Below, piece by piece: positions 18,432 to 28,074 of a stretch of DNA of 64,000 nucleotides. Made by a program: the position numbers and the translations under genes. Numbering within the stretch: the stretch's first letter is position 1; every line of letters starts with the position of its first letter. A model generated the notes under the pieces. That model made no database searches and was not told the DNA's origin. It saw only the letters and a program-made list of their open reading frames with translations. The stretch is from RUG11237 sp050874665 (GTDB lineage: Bacteria > Bacillota > Clostridia > Lachnospirales > Lachnospiraceae), in contig JBNMLC010000006.1 of assembly GCA_050874665.1 (NCBI GenBank), positions 1 through 64,000 on the forward strand. The letters run 5' to 3'.

Positions 18432-19055
18432 TTATTCATTAATTCTTTTTGCATTGCAAATATTCATATCTATTACATCACACACATATCCGGAGGCATT
18501 TTCCACTTGATAATCATAATATCCTTTTCCTTCTTCATCAAATCGTTCCATAATCGCCATGATACTCCCACCATGTATTACAAAAACAATTTGTTCTAAA
18601 TGCTGTTCCTGCGCTTTTTTCACATGAAAAGAAAATGCCTGCACACATTTCTCTTTCCACTGTATAATATTATCCCCTTCAGGAAAATCAAGGGTTCCGT
18701 AACTGTCAATCCATTTTTGATAGAAAGGTTCATCCTTTAATTCCAGATAATTTTTATTTTCAAAAAGTCCAAAATTACATTCCCGCATTCTTTCTTCCAC
18801 AGATACATGAATACACTGATTCTCAGACTTCCATATCCCTAACAATTGAGCTGTCTGTTGGCAGCGTTTCATAGGACTAACTACCACATACATTTTTTCA
18901 GTTATTTCTCCAAGTATTCCCTTAGAATGCAATTGCTTGCGTAGTTGTTGTACTTGTTTTCTTCCCTGTTGCGACAGTTCTTCATCTGTAATTCCAATAT
19001 ACCTTTTCTGTTCATTTCCTTGCGTCATTCCATGCCGCAGCAAAAGTAATTTCAT
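18432..19055 (-). CDS. histidine phosphatase family protein (CobC/PhoE-like)
   Basis: This 207-aa protein has the RHG motif at residues 7-9 (LLLRHGMTQGNEQKRYIG), an SPMKRCQQTAQLL second Arg motif, the catalytic acid region ERMRECNFG, and the second His in FVIHGGSIMAIM. The opening resembles alpha-ribazole phosphatase CobC, but there are no cobalamin genes in the window, so the substrate is left open. It is the last gene of a run from uvrA/maf with short gaps. Confidence 0.82.
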   Translation of the reverse strand: MKLLLLRHGMTQGNEQKRYIGITDEELSQQGRKQVQQLRKQLHSKGILGEITEKMYVVVSPMKRCQQTAQLLGIWKSENQCIHVSVEERMRECNFGLFENKNYLELKDEPFYQKWIDSYGTLDFPEGDNIIQWKEKCVQAFSFHVKKAQEQHLEQIVFVIHGGSIMAIMERFDEEGKGYYDYQVENASGYVCDVIDMNICNAKRINE

Positions 19056-19059
19056 TTTC

Positions 19060-19317
19060 TTACCCCTCTACAATAAGAAATCTGCCGTCCGGAAGTGCAA
19101 ACACTTCTTCTGATTCTTGAATTTCCTCCATTGTCATTCCATTAATATCAATGCCACACTCTTCCCAGTATGCTTTAACCTCTTTCGCATTTTTACAGAC
19201 TACTGCCATGCAGTCTTCTAAAAACTCTTCTGCCTCTTCTAACGTTTCTGCCACCTTTTCGGGGAATAATTTCAGTTGATTATCTAAAAAACATTGTAAG
19301 CATATTTTATCGTACAT
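19060..19317 (-). CDS. small hypothetical acidic protein
   Basis: This 85-aa, strongly acidic protein has two conserved-looking cysteine regions (ICLQCF and EDCMAVVC) and the tail EVFALPDGRFLIVEG. I do not recognise a family. It abuts the HAD gene upstream (ATG directly after its TAA) and lies 4 bases before the phosphatase gene, so it is probably translated as part of that operon. No membrane segment is visible. Confidence 0.65.
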   Translation of the reverse strand: MYDKICLQCFLDNQLKLFPEKVAETLEEAEEFLEDCMAVVCKNAKEVKAYWEECGIDINGMTMEEIQESEEVFALPDGRFLIVEG

Positions 19318-20154
19318 TTATCTTTTCTCCAATTCTGTCTGTTTTCTTTCCTGTTCCAGTTGCTCTGCTACCTGCTGCAAAAGATGAATCACCCCTTGCT
19401 TTTCCGGTCCTCCCGCAAGATGCGCCGCTTGTTTTTGCACCTCTTTTGCTGCATTTTCTACAGCAAAGCTGTATTTTGCCTGTGCAAACATACCTACGTC
19501 ATTAGAATTATCGCCAAAAACCATAGTTTCCTCTTTACGTATTCCCATGACCTGCTGTATAGATGCTATCGCACTTCCCTTATCTACGCCGGAGGGCATG
19601 AAATCCACCCAGTTTGTTCCGGAACGCAGCACCTTTAATCTGCCTTGCCATTCTAGAATCATTTTATCTGCCGCAGCCTGAATTTCCGTTTTATGATAAA
19701 GAGATATCTTTAACACGTCATCGCATTCCTCTAATATATCTCTTACCTGAGTTATTTCATAGTGATATCCATTTACCAGCAAATTTTTAAATTCCTCGCT
19801 GTCTGTTTCTACGTAAGCTGTAGCCTTAGACTCTGCCACAAAACAATATCCTTGCCTTTGCATCGCACGAAGTTCTTTGATTAATACTTCCAAACTTTCT
19901 TTTGGTATACGCTGCTCTTTGATATCATAATCACGGCACCGGATATAAGAGCCGTTTCCCGCCACAAAAACCACATCATCCGCTTTTTCTTTAAATAAAC
20001 GGTACATACTTTTATACTGCCTTCCACTTGCAGCCACAAACATAATTCCCAAATTCTTAAGTCGGTCAATCACGGCTCCTAGTTCCTCTGGGAATTCATG
20101 CGTCCCCTCTGTAATTAATGTTCCATCAATGTCACTTGCAACCAGTTTTATCAT
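19318..20154 (-). CDS. Cof-type HAD-IIB family hydrolase
   Basis: This 278-aa protein has the haloacid dehalogenase motifs: DIDGTLI at residues 8-14 (motif I nucleophile Asp), AASGRQYKS (motif II), a Lys in motif III, and MVFGDNSNDVGMFAQA (motif IV), with a type IIB cap between. Members dephosphorylate sugar phosphates or flavin and pyridoxal phosphates; the substrate is unassigned. It overlaps maf by 4 bases (ATGA), suggesting translational coupling. Confidence 0.87.
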   Translation of the reverse strand: MIKLVASDIDGTLITEGTHEFPEELGAVIDRLKNLGIMFVAASGRQYKSMYRLFKEKADDVVFVAGNGSYIRCRDYDIKEQRIPKESLEVLIKELRAMQRQGYCFVAESKATAYVETDSEEFKNLLVNGYHYEITQVRDILEECDDVLKISLYHKTEIQAAADKMILEWQGRLKVLRSGTNWVDFMPSGVDKGSAIASIQQVMGIRKEETMVFGDNSNDVGMFAQAKYSFAVENAAKEVQKQAAHLAGGPEKQGVIHLLQQVAEQLEQERKQTELEKR

Positions 20155-20726
20155 ATTAAATTCCCCTTTTTCAATTCCTGATATAAACGAGCCACCGGAA
20201 GACCTACCACATTATTATAATCCCCGGAAATTTCTTTTACATATTTAGCGCCAATCCCTTGAATTCCATAACTTCCCGCTTTATCCATTGGTTCCCCCGT
20301 ACTTACATAATCATCAATTTCTGTTTCGGACATCTCATAGAATGTTACTTTGGTACATTCATGAAATGTTATCCTTTTCTCCGTCCCATCTGTTTCTTTC
20401 TTTATAAGTACAACTCCGGTGTAAACTTCATGCGTCTGTCCTTGAAGCTTGCGCAACATTTCTTTTGCTTCTTCCACACTTCCCGGTTTTTCTAAAATGG
20501 AGTCCTTCCATGCCACCACAGTATCTGCACCTATAATAATCGCTGCTTCCGTGATATTTACAGAAACTGCTTCTGCTTTCTGCGCGGCATGTTCTTCTAC
20601 TATCTGTGCCGGCAATGTAACTTTAACCGGAGCCTCTCCGCCACAAGACATCACTTCAAACTCCATGCCGATTTGCTTTAATAATTCTCTTCTTCTTGGT
20701 GATTCCGATGCTAAAATAATCTTCAT
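20151..20726 (-). CDS. maf: Maf family nucleoside triphosphate pyrophosphatase
   Basis: This 191-aa enzyme hydrolyses non-canonical or methylated nucleoside triphosphates to monophosphates and affects septum formation in Bacillus when overproduced. Diagnostic motifs are LASESPRRRELLKQIG at the N-terminus, GADTVVAW, EKPGSVEEAKEMLRKLQGQTHEVYTGV and the C-terminal DKAGSYGIQGIGA. It lies 15 bases after uvrA. Confidence 0.9.
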   Translation of the reverse strand: MKIILASESPRRRELLKQIGMEFEVMSCGGEAPVKVTLPAQIVEEHAAQKAEAVSVNITEAAIIIGADTVVAWKDSILEKPGSVEEAKEMLRKLQGQTHEVYTGVVLIKKETDGTEKRITFHECTKVTFYEMSETEIDDYVSTGEPMDKAGSYGIQGIGAKYVKEISGDYNNVVGLPVARLYQELKKGNLI

Positions 20727-20741
20727 TGGTAACCTCTTTCT

Positions 20742-23579
20742 TTATTTTTCCAGATATTTCTTTATATATTTTCCTGTATATGATTTTTTGCACTTTACAA
20801 TTTCTTCCGGTGTTCCGGCCGCCACAATGGTTCCACCACCTTCACCGCCTTCCGGCCCAATATCAATAATATAATCTGCCGTTTTAATCACATCAAGATT
20901 ATGTTCAATCACTACTACTGTATTACCACCTTCGGATAACTGTTGTAAAATTTCCACTAACTTATGGACATCTGCAAAATGAAGACCTGTTGTCGGTTCA
21001 TCTAAAATATAAATGGTTTTTCCCGTACTTCTCTTACTTAATTCTGTAGCAAGTTTAATTCGCTGCGCTTCTCCACCGGAAAGTGTGGTAGAGGGCTGAC
21101 CTAATCTTACATAAGACAGTCCCACATCATTTAATGTTTTAATTTTCCTATAAATAGAAGGCACATTTTCAAAAAATTTCATAGCCTCTTCCACTGTCAT
21201 ATCTAATACGTCATAAATACTTTTTCCCTTATATTTTACTTCCAGTGTCTCTCTATTGTAACGCTTTCCGCCACAAACCTCACATGGAACATACACATCC
21301 GGTAAAAAATGCATCTCAATCTTTAATATTCCGTCACCACTGCAGGCCTCACACCGGCCTCCTTTTACGTTAAAACTGAAGCGTCCCTTTTTGTAACCCT
21401 TTGCCTTAGCATCTGCCGTCGCCGCAAATAAATCGCGAATTTGATCAAATACACCTGTATACGTGGCAGGATTAGAACGTGGCGTTCTTCCAATCGGTGA
21501 CTGGTCAATATCAATGACCTTATCTAATTGTTCCACTCCTAAAATATCTTTATGTTTTCCCGGAACCGTTCTGGCACGATTTAATTTTTTTGCCAATGTT
21601 TTATATAAGATTTCATTCACCAGAGAACTTTTTCCGGAACCTGACACACCCGTAACACATGTCATAACACCGAGTGGAATATCGACATTTATATTTTTCA
21701 AATTATTTTCCGCAGCGCCCCTGACTTGCAAGAAACCAACCGGCTTTTTCCTGACAGAAGGAACCGGAATTTTCTTTCTTCCACTTAAATAGTCCCCCGT
21801 TATAGAGTTTTTATTTGCCATGATTTCCTGGGCATTTCCTACCGCAACTACCTGTCCACCATGCTCCCCTGCTCCCGGTCCAATATCTACAATGTAGTCT
21901 GCTGCAAACATTGTATCTTCATCATGTTCTACTACTATTAATGTATTTCCCAAATCTTTCAAATGTCTTAACGTTGCAATTAACTTATCATTGTCCCGCT
22001 GATGAAGTCCGATGCTTGGCTCATCCAAAATATAGGCAACTCCTACAAGTCCAGAGCCAATCTGTGTTGCCAGACGTATTCTCTGCGCCTCTCCACCAGA
22101 CAAGGTACCGGTGGCTCTAGAAAGACTCAGATATTCCAAACCTACATCCATTAAAAATCTAACGCGTGCTTTGATTTCCTTTAATATCTGAGCTCCTATT
22201 AACTGTTGCTGTTTTGTTAATTCAAGTTCATCAAGAAAACAAACAAGCTGCTTCACTGACATAGATGTTACCTCATGAATATTTTTTTCTCCCACAGTAA
22301 CTGCAAGAGATTCTTTTTTCAATCGCTGCCCCTTACAAGTTTTACATGGTGTAATCCTCATAAAACTTTCATACTCCGCTTTCATCGTGTCAGATCCTGT
22401 TTCTCTATAACGTTTCTGCATATTGCTAATCAGCCCTTCGAAAGCTACATCATATACTCCCTCGCCTCGCTGGCCTTTATAATGAACCTTCACTATCCTG
22501 CCATCAGTTCCGTTGATAATAACATTCTGTATATTTTCCGGCAGCGCTTCAAATGGAGTGTTCAGGTCAAACCCATATTCCCGGGATAAAGCCTGTAAAA
22601 TAGCATTGGTAAAGCTTCCTTTATCAGAGCTTGACTGCCACCCCATAGCTACAATAGCACCATCTGCCAGACTAACCGACTTATCAGGAATCATTAAATC
22701 CACATCAAATTCCATTTTATAACCCAGCCCGAAACAGTCCGGACAAGCCCCAAAAGGATTGTTAAACGAAAAACTTCTTGGTTCAATTTCATCAATGCTA
22801 ACATCACAGTCCGGGCAAGAAAAACTCTGACTGAAATTCATCGGTTCTCCATCAATCACATCTACAATCAGCAATCCCTCTGATAAATCCAACACATTTT
22901 CAATGGAATCTGTCAGACGCTTTTCGATGCCTTCTTTTACCACCAGTCTGTCTACCACCACCTCAATGTCATGCTTTTTATTCTTGTCCAGTTTAATCTC
23001 TTCAGACAATTCATACATATTGCCATCTACCCTGACACGTACATATCCGCTTTTTTTAATCTGAGCAAAAAGCTTTACATGCTCTCCTTTTCTTCCGCGG
23101 ACTACCGGCGCCAATAACTGGATTTTTGTTCTTTCCGGCAGTTCCATAATTCGGTCTACCATCTGATCTACTGTCTGCTTTTTTATTTCTCTTCCACATT
23201 TTGGACAATGTGGGATACCAATTCTTGCATAGAGCAGACGAAAATAATCGTAAATCTCCGTCACAGTTCCCACCGTAGAGCGTGGGTTGCGATTCGTTGA
23301 CTTCTGATCAATGGATATAGCCGGAGAAAGCCCCTCAATACTCTCTACTTCCGGCTTCTCCATCTGACCTAAGAACTGCCTTGCATAAGACGATAACGAT
23401 TCCATATATCTTCTTTGCCCCTCTGCATAAATTGTATCAAAAGCAAGGGAAGATTTGCCCGAACCACTCAAACCTGTCAATACTACAAACTCATTTCTTG
23501 GAATATCCAAATCAATATTTTTCAAATTGTGTTCACTTGCACCACGTATTTTTATATATTGTCTGCTTTTTTCACTCAT
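20742..23579 (-). CDS. uvrA: excinuclease ABC subunit A
   Basis: This 945-aa protein recognises DNA damage with UvrB. It has two ABC ATPase modules: Walker A GLSGSGKSSLAF near residue 31 and GVSGSGKSSLVN in the second half, each with an LSGGEAQRI signature. Two zinc fingers are visible (CPKCGREIKKQ and the CEACSGDGIL/CEVCGGKRY pair). Full length for the family. It follows uvrB by 10 bases and AAAGGAGC precedes its ATG. Confidence 0.96.
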   Translation of the reverse strand: MSEKSRQYIKIRGASEHNLKNIDLDIPRNEFVVLTGLSGSGKSSLAFDTIYAEGQRRYMESLSSYARQFLGQMEKPEVESIEGLSPAISIDQKSTNRNPRSTVGTVTEIYDYFRLLYARIGIPHCPKCGREIKKQTVDQMVDRIMELPERTKIQLLAPVVRGRKGEHVKLFAQIKKSGYVRVRVDGNMYELSEEIKLDKNKKHDIEVVVDRLVVKEGIEKRLTDSIENVLDLSEGLLIVDVIDGEPMNFSQSFSCPDCDVSIDEIEPRSFSFNNPFGACPDCFGLGYKMEFDVDLMIPDKSVSLADGAIVAMGWQSSSDKGSFTNAILQALSREYGFDLNTPFEALPENIQNVIINGTDGRIVKVHYKGQRGEGVYDVAFEGLISNMQKRYRETGSDTMKAEYESFMRITPCKTCKGQRLKKESLAVTVGEKNIHEVTSMSVKQLVCFLDELELTKQQQLIGAQILKEIKARVRFLMDVGLEYLSLSRATGTLSGGEAQRIRLATQIGSGLVGVAYILDEPSIGLHQRDNDKLIATLRHLKDLGNTLIVVEHDEDTMFAADYIVDIGPGAGEHGGQVVAVGNAQEIMANKNSITGDYLSGRKKIPVPSVRKKPVGFLQVRGAAENNLKNINVDIPLGVMTCVTGVSGSGKSSLVNEILYKTLAKKLNRARTVPGKHKDILGVEQLDKVIDIDQSPIGRTPRSNPATYTGVFDQIRDLFAATADAKAKGYKKGRFSFNVKGGRCEACSGDGILKIEMHFLPDVYVPCEVCGGKRYNRETLEVKYKGKSIYDVLDMTVEEAMKFFENVPSIYRKIKTLNDVGLSYVRLGQPSTTLSGGEAQRIKLATELSKRSTGKTIYILDEPTTGLHFADVHKLVEILQQLSEGGNTVVVIEHNLDVIKTADYIIDIGPEGGEGGGTIVAAGTPEEIVKCKKSYTGKYIKKYLEK

Positions 23580-23589
23580 GTTTGCTCCT

Positions 23590-25596
23590 TTATTTTTCTA
23601 TCTCACTTAAATGAATTTTCAATTCCAACATCTTGTCTCTCAGCTCTGCTGCCGCTTCAAAATTCAATTCTGCTGCCGCTTTCTTCATCTTCTTATCAAT
23701 CTCTTTAATCAGCTTTTCTAGTTCTTTCTTACTCATAGATTCCGGATCCTTTGTAAGCTTTTCTTCTTCTTTTGCAATTTCTTTTGAAATGCTAATTAAA
23801 TCTCTCACACTCTTTTGAATGGTCTGCGGTGTAATTCCATGCTCTTCATTATATTGTTGTTGAATCTTTCGTCTTCGCTCCGTCTCCGAAATAGCATTCT
23901 TCATCGAATCTGTCATCATATCTGCATACATGATGACATGTCCTTCCGCATTTCTTGCTGCACGTCCCACAGTCTGTATCAAAGAAGTTTCCGAACGCAA
24001 AAATCCTTCCTTATCGGCATCTAGTATCGCCACCAGACTAATCTCCGGAATGTCCAAGCCTTCTCTTAACAAGTTAATTCCAATCAATACATCGAATACA
24101 TCCAAACGCATATCGCGAATGATTTCCGCCCGTTCTAACGTATCAATATCGGAATGCAGATACCTCACCCGAATTCCTACTTCCCGCATATACTCTGTCA
24201 AATCTTCCGCCATTTTCTTTGTCAACGTAGTTACTAATACTTTATTGTGCTTTTCCACTTCTTTATTTACTTCACTAATAAGGTCATCAATCTGGCCTTC
24301 GATAGGTCTTACGGAAATTTCCGGGTCAAGAAGACCGGTTGGTCTGATAATCTGCTCTGCTCTGAATAATTCATGTTCCTCTTCATATTGGGAAGGCGTA
24401 GCCGACACAAACATCATCTGGCATATCTTACTTTCAAATTCTTCAAAATTAAGCGGCCTGTTGTCCTTTGCAGATGGAAGACGAAAACCATAGTCTACTA
24501 GTGTGTTCTTTCTGGATTGATCACCAAAAAACATTCCTCTGACCTGTGGTATCGTAATATGAGACTCGTCTACCATAATCAGAAAATCATCTGGAAAATA
24601 ATCCATAAGCGTATGCGGTGGTGCGCCTGCCGGCATATGATTCAAATGTCTGGAGTAATTTTCAATTCCGGAACAAAAACCTGTCTCTCTCAGCATCTCC
24701 ATATCATAATGTGTACGCTCTGCTATTCTCTGTGCCTCTATCAGCTTATCTTCACTTTTAAAATAGGCAACTCTTTCTTCTAGCTCCTTTTCAATATCTT
24801 CTATTGCACGATTAATTTTTTCCTGCGGCACTACATAATGAGAGGCCGGAAAAATTGCCGCATGTTCTAACGCACCCTTTATTTCTCCTGTAAGAACATC
24901 AATTTCGGTAATTCTGTCAATTTCATCTCCGAAAAATTCAATACGAATAGCAGTATCAGAAAAATTTGCAGGAATAATTTCTACCACATCCCCATGTACT
25001 CTAAAAGAACCTCTTTTAAAATCCATTTCATTTCTCGTATACTGTATATCCACAAGTTCACGCAAGACATCATCTCTGTTTTTTTCCATTCCCGGTCTCA
25101 ATGAAATCATCATTCCCATATAATCTTCCGGGCTTCCCAATCCATAAATACAAGAAACACTGGCAATTACAATAACATCTTTTCGTTCTGTCAGAGATGA
25201 GGTCGCTGACAGACGCAATTTGTCAATCTCATCATTTACTGCTGAATCTTTCGCAATATAGGTATCTGTAGATGGTACATAAGCCTCCGGTTGGTAATAA
25301 TCGTAATAAGAAACAAAATATTCCACTGCATTTTCCGGGAAGAACTCCTTAAATTCGCTATAAAGCTGTCCTGCTAATGTTTTATTATGAGCAATGATAA
25401 GCGTTGGCTTATTCAGTGCCTGTATCACATTTGCCATCGTAAAAGTCTTACCCGAACCAGTAACACCAAGTAGCGTCTGAAACTGGTTTCCCTCCTTAAA
25501 TCCCTGTACAAGTTCTGAAATTGCCTGTGGCTGGTCACCTGTAGGTTGATATGGAGCATGTAATTTAAACATAGATTCTTGTGCTTCTGCTTTCAT
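23590..25596 (-). CDS. uvrB: excinuclease ABC subunit B
   Basis: This 668-aa repair helicase is loaded on damage by UvrA and recruits UvrC. Motifs are FKLHAPYQPTGDQPQAI at the start, Walker A GVTGSGKTFTMA, the beta-hairpin YYDYYQPEAYVP, DESHITIPQV, HSDIDTLERAEII and the C-terminal UvrC-binding UVR domain. I start at 25596, where GAGAGGTAAGCAGA precedes ATG; the longer open frame upstream has no good site. The short gap to uvrA implies cotranscription. Confidence 0.95.
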   Translation of the reverse strand: MKAEAQESMFKLHAPYQPTGDQPQAISELVQGFKEGNQFQTLLGVTGSGKTFTMANVIQALNKPTLIIAHNKTLAGQLYSEFKEFFPENAVEYFVSYYDYYQPEAYVPSTDTYIAKDSAVNDEIDKLRLSATSSLTERKDVIVIASVSCIYGLGSPEDYMGMMISLRPGMEKNRDDVLRELVDIQYTRNEMDFKRGSFRVHGDVVEIIPANFSDTAIRIEFFGDEIDRITEIDVLTGEIKGALEHAAIFPASHYVVPQEKINRAIEDIEKELEERVAYFKSEDKLIEAQRIAERTHYDMEMLRETGFCSGIENYSRHLNHMPAGAPPHTLMDYFPDDFLIMVDESHITIPQVRGMFFGDQSRKNTLVDYGFRLPSAKDNRPLNFEEFESKICQMMFVSATPSQYEEEHELFRAEQIIRPTGLLDPEISVRPIEGQIDDLISEVNKEVEKHNKVLVTTLTKKMAEDLTEYMREVGIRVRYLHSDIDTLERAEIIRDMRLDVFDVLIGINLLREGLDIPEISLVAILDADKEGFLRSETSLIQTVGRAARNAEGHVIMYADMMTDSMKNAISETERRRKIQQQYNEEHGITPQTIQKSVRDLISISKEIAKEEEKLTKDPESMSKKELEKLIKEIDKKMKKAAAELNFEAAAELRDKMLELKIHLSEIEK

Positions 25597-25743
25597 TCTG
25601 CTTACCTCTCTATATAAATGAATTGCATCTCTTAATTTACATATTACCATAAAAGAAATAAAAAGTACAGAACAAATGTTCCTAATTGTTCTGTACCCTT
25701 CCACTGTTATATTACCAATAAATTTCTATGTCTATTTCATACT

Positions 25744-25893
25744 TCACTTGTCTTCTTTCTCATCCATTCCCCAGTGATTTTTCATATATTTATCGCCAAT
25801 ATTACTTCCAATATTATTCTCCGTTTTACGTCCAAAATATACATTTACGAACGTAATCACAATCAATAAGATTAAAATTGCTATCAATCCCAT
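25744..25893 (-). CDS. 49-aa single-pass membrane protein after folBK
   Basis: A short gene that is easily missed. ATG at 25893 has a very strong GGAGGG 9 bases upstream, and that site overlaps the folBK stop. The product has one transmembrane helix (GLIAILILLIVITFVNVYF) and a hydrophilic tail with RKTENNIGSNIGDKYM and a charged end. I do not recognise a family. The ribosome binding site, clean stop and membrane-protein composition make it a credible gene, probably on the fol transcript. Confidence 0.7.
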   Translation of the reverse strand: MGLIAILILLIVITFVNVYFGRKTENNIGSNIGDKYMKNHWGMDEKEDK

Positions 25894-25896
25894 AAT

Positions 25897-26715
25897 TTAC
25901 TTTCCCTCCAGTTCTAAAAGCATCTCTGCCACCGTTTTTCCATATACAGGGTGCCTTTTGTATCTGGCTATCTGTGCCAGAGGCCGTAGCACAAAATCTC
26001 TGTTTTTCATATCCACATGAGGTATCGTAAGCTTTTCTGAATCCATCACTACATCATCATAAAAAATAATATCAAGATCCAACGTGCGCGGTCCCCAGTG
26101 AACAATGCGCTCCCTGTCGGCTTCCTTCTCAAGACGGTTCAAAAGTTTCAGCAACTCTGACGGATAGCGTAAGGTGCGAAGCTCCAGACAGCCATTTAAA
26201 AATTTATCCTGCTCTGTCATACCATAGGGTTCTGTTTCTATCAAATCGGAGCATTTTACAATCTCACAGTCCTCCTGTTTTTCAAGGCTTTCCATCGCCC
26301 GGCTAATATAGCCTTCCCTATCCCCCATATTAGAACCCAGGGCAATGAATGCGGTATGCCATTCCCGCTCAATTTCCACAGACACAGTATTGAGGGGCAG
26401 ACCTACGGGTGCCCACGGCTTTTTTATTTCTACTGAAACCTTTTCTAAATTTTTCACTTCCAGCAGTAAATATTTTGCCAACTGTTCTGCAACCATTTCT
26501 ATCAACTGATACGTATGTTCCTTTAAAAACTGTGTGATTTTATGACATACACTGCCGTAATCAATGGATTTTTTCAAATCATCCGTTGTCCCTGCCTGTC
26601 TGGTATCTGTGTATAAAACTGCCGATACCAGAAATTTCTGTCCCAGCACATTTTCTTCCTGATATACACCATGATTGCAATAAACTTCCAGATCCTTAAT
26701 CTTTATCTTATCCAT
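25897..26715 (-). CDS. folBK: bifunctional dihydroneopterin aldolase / HPPK
   Basis: This 272-aa fusion carries two successive steps of folate synthesis. Residues about 1-117 are FolB (IKDLEVYCNHGVYQEENVLGQKF, IDYGSVCHKI). Residues about 120-272 are 6-hydroxymethyl-7,8-dihydropterin pyrophosphokinase FolK (FIALGSNMGDREGYI, EADRERIVHWGPRTLDLDIIFYDD, IPHVDMKNRDFVL). FolB makes and FolK pyrophosphorylates the pterin used by FolP, encoded just upstream. Such fusions are common in Clostridia. Confidence 0.92.
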   Translation of the reverse strand: MDKIKIKDLEVYCNHGVYQEENVLGQKFLVSAVLYTDTRQAGTTDDLKKSIDYGSVCHKITQFLKEHTYQLIEMVAEQLAKYLLLEVKNLEKVSVEIKKPWAPVGLPLNTVSVEIEREWHTAFIALGSNMGDREGYISRAMESLEKQEDCEIVKCSDLIETEPYGMTEQDKFLNGCLELRTLRYPSELLKLLNRLEKEADRERIVHWGPRTLDLDIIFYDDVVMDSEKLTIPHVDMKNRDFVLRPLAQIARYKRHPVYGKTVAEMLLELEGK

Positions 26716-26736
26716 ATTACGCCTCTCTTATCCTAT

Positions 26737-27543
26737 TTATCTTCCTAAAATTGCCTCCGTCATGGCAATTGCACGTTTATTTTCTTTCACATCATGCACA
26801 CGCACGAAAGAACACTTTTTCATAACTCCCATAACAGTCGTTACCAATGTTCCTTCTACTCTTTCTTCCACCGGAAGATTTAAAGTCAGTCCAATAACTG
26901 ATTTTCTTGAAGTACCAAGAAGAATCGGATATCCCAGCGCATGCATTTGTTCTAATTTATTAATTGCCTCTAAGTTATTTTCATATGTTTTTCCAAATCC
27001 TACCCCCGGATCCAAGATAATCTTATCGTCTGCAATTCCCGCTTTTTCTGCAATTTTTACCGTTTCACCCAAATCATCAAGCATATCCCGCATAAAATTT
27101 TTATAGTCCGCCTCTTTACGGTTATGCATAAGACAACATGGTAAACCACTTTCTGCAATCACACCCGCTAAAATTTCATCATACTTCAATCCCCAGATAT
27201 CATTAATTAAGTTTGCACCTGCACCAATGGCAGCCTTAGCCACATTTCCCTTATAAGTATCTACAGAAATCGGAATATCAAATCTCTTTTTCACAGCCTC
27301 AATCGCAGGCACAACTCTTGAAATTTCTTCTTCGTCGCTGAGTAAAGTATAGCCCGGTCTTGTAGATTCTCCTCCAATATCAATAATATCCACACCTTCT
27401 GTCATCATTTTCTCTGCCTGTTTTAATGCAGTATCTATCGTATTAAACTTACCGCCATCTGAAAAAGAGTCTGGTGTCACATTCAAAATACCCATCACAT
27501 ATGTGTGCTTTCCAAGTTCAAATTCCTTATTTCCAATCTTCAT
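26737..27543 (-). CDS. folP: dihydropteroate synthase
   Basis: This 268-aa TIM-barrel enzyme joins the pterin pyrophosphate with p-aminobenzoate and is the sulfonamide target. Motifs are MGILNVTPDSFSDGG, GVDIIDIGGESTRPG, ISVDTYKGNVA, NDIWGLKYDE, KIILDPGVGFGKT and LGTSRKS. The ATG at 27543 is chosen because GGAGGAACACGT precedes it; the frame is open seven codons further upstream. Confidence 0.94.
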   Translation of the reverse strand: MKIGNKEFELGKHTYVMGILNVTPDSFSDGGKFNTIDTALKQAEKMMTEGVDIIDIGGESTRPGYTLLSDEEEISRVVPAIEAVKKRFDIPISVDTYKGNVAKAAIGAGANLINDIWGLKYDEILAGVIAESGLPCCLMHNRKEADYKNFMRDMLDDLGETVKIAEKAGIADDKIILDPGVGFGKTYENNLEAINKLEQMHALGYPILLGTSRKSVIGLTLNLPVEERVEGTLVTTVMGVMKKCSFVRVHDVKENKRAIAMTEAILGR

Positions 27544-27573
27544 ACGTGTTCCTCCGCTTTTCATACGCCAACA

Positions 27574-28056
27574 TTAAATATATATTTTTAAATTTTTCTT
27601 TTCGTTTTTCCACTTACACTCAGCTTCACTCTTACAGGCAAAGCACGGTCTGGATGCTTTGTCTGCACGATAAAATATTCCACGAAAGCTTTGTTCTTGT
27701 GCAATTGCTTTGTTTCTATGCTCACCAATCACTTCTGAGATTGTCTCTATTTCTTCTTTAGAAAACCCACAGTCCTCCAAAATCTTTGGTGCGTATTTTA
27801 AACTTGCTTTTTCATGAGGTGTTTTATCCTCGTACTGTTTAAATCTGCCAATATCATGAAGCAGGGCTGCTGCGTAGATTAATTCTTTCTCTATATTAAG
27901 GTTTTCTTCCATATTAAATATATACGCAATTCTTGCAACAGCCATAAAATGCTCCATATTATGTCGACAAAACTCTCTTTTCTTTTCCCATTTTTCGATT
28001 TTTTTATAACATTTAGCAAAAAGCTCATGCTCTAAAATCTGATTGACACGTTCCAT
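27574..28056 (-). CDS. HD domain phosphohydrolase
   Basis: This 160-aa protein has HD-superfamily metal ligands: an N-terminal RHNMEHFMAVARIAY and AALLHDIGRFKQYED, plus a later GEHRNKA. It lies inside the folate operon between folE and folP, where a phosphatase is formally needed to remove phosphates from dihydroneopterin triphosphate. The family is broad, so that link is only an inference from position. The C-terminus has CFACKSEAEC. Confidence 0.8.
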   Translation of the reverse strand: MERVNQILEHELFAKCYKKIEKWEKKREFCRHNMEHFMAVARIAYIFNMEENLNIEKELIYAAALLHDIGRFKQYEDKTPHEKASLKYAPKILEDCGFSKEEIETISEVIGEHRNKAIAQEQSFRGIFYRADKASRPCFACKSEAECKWKNEKKNLKIYI

Positions 28057-28074
28057 GTTTCACTCTTCCTAATA

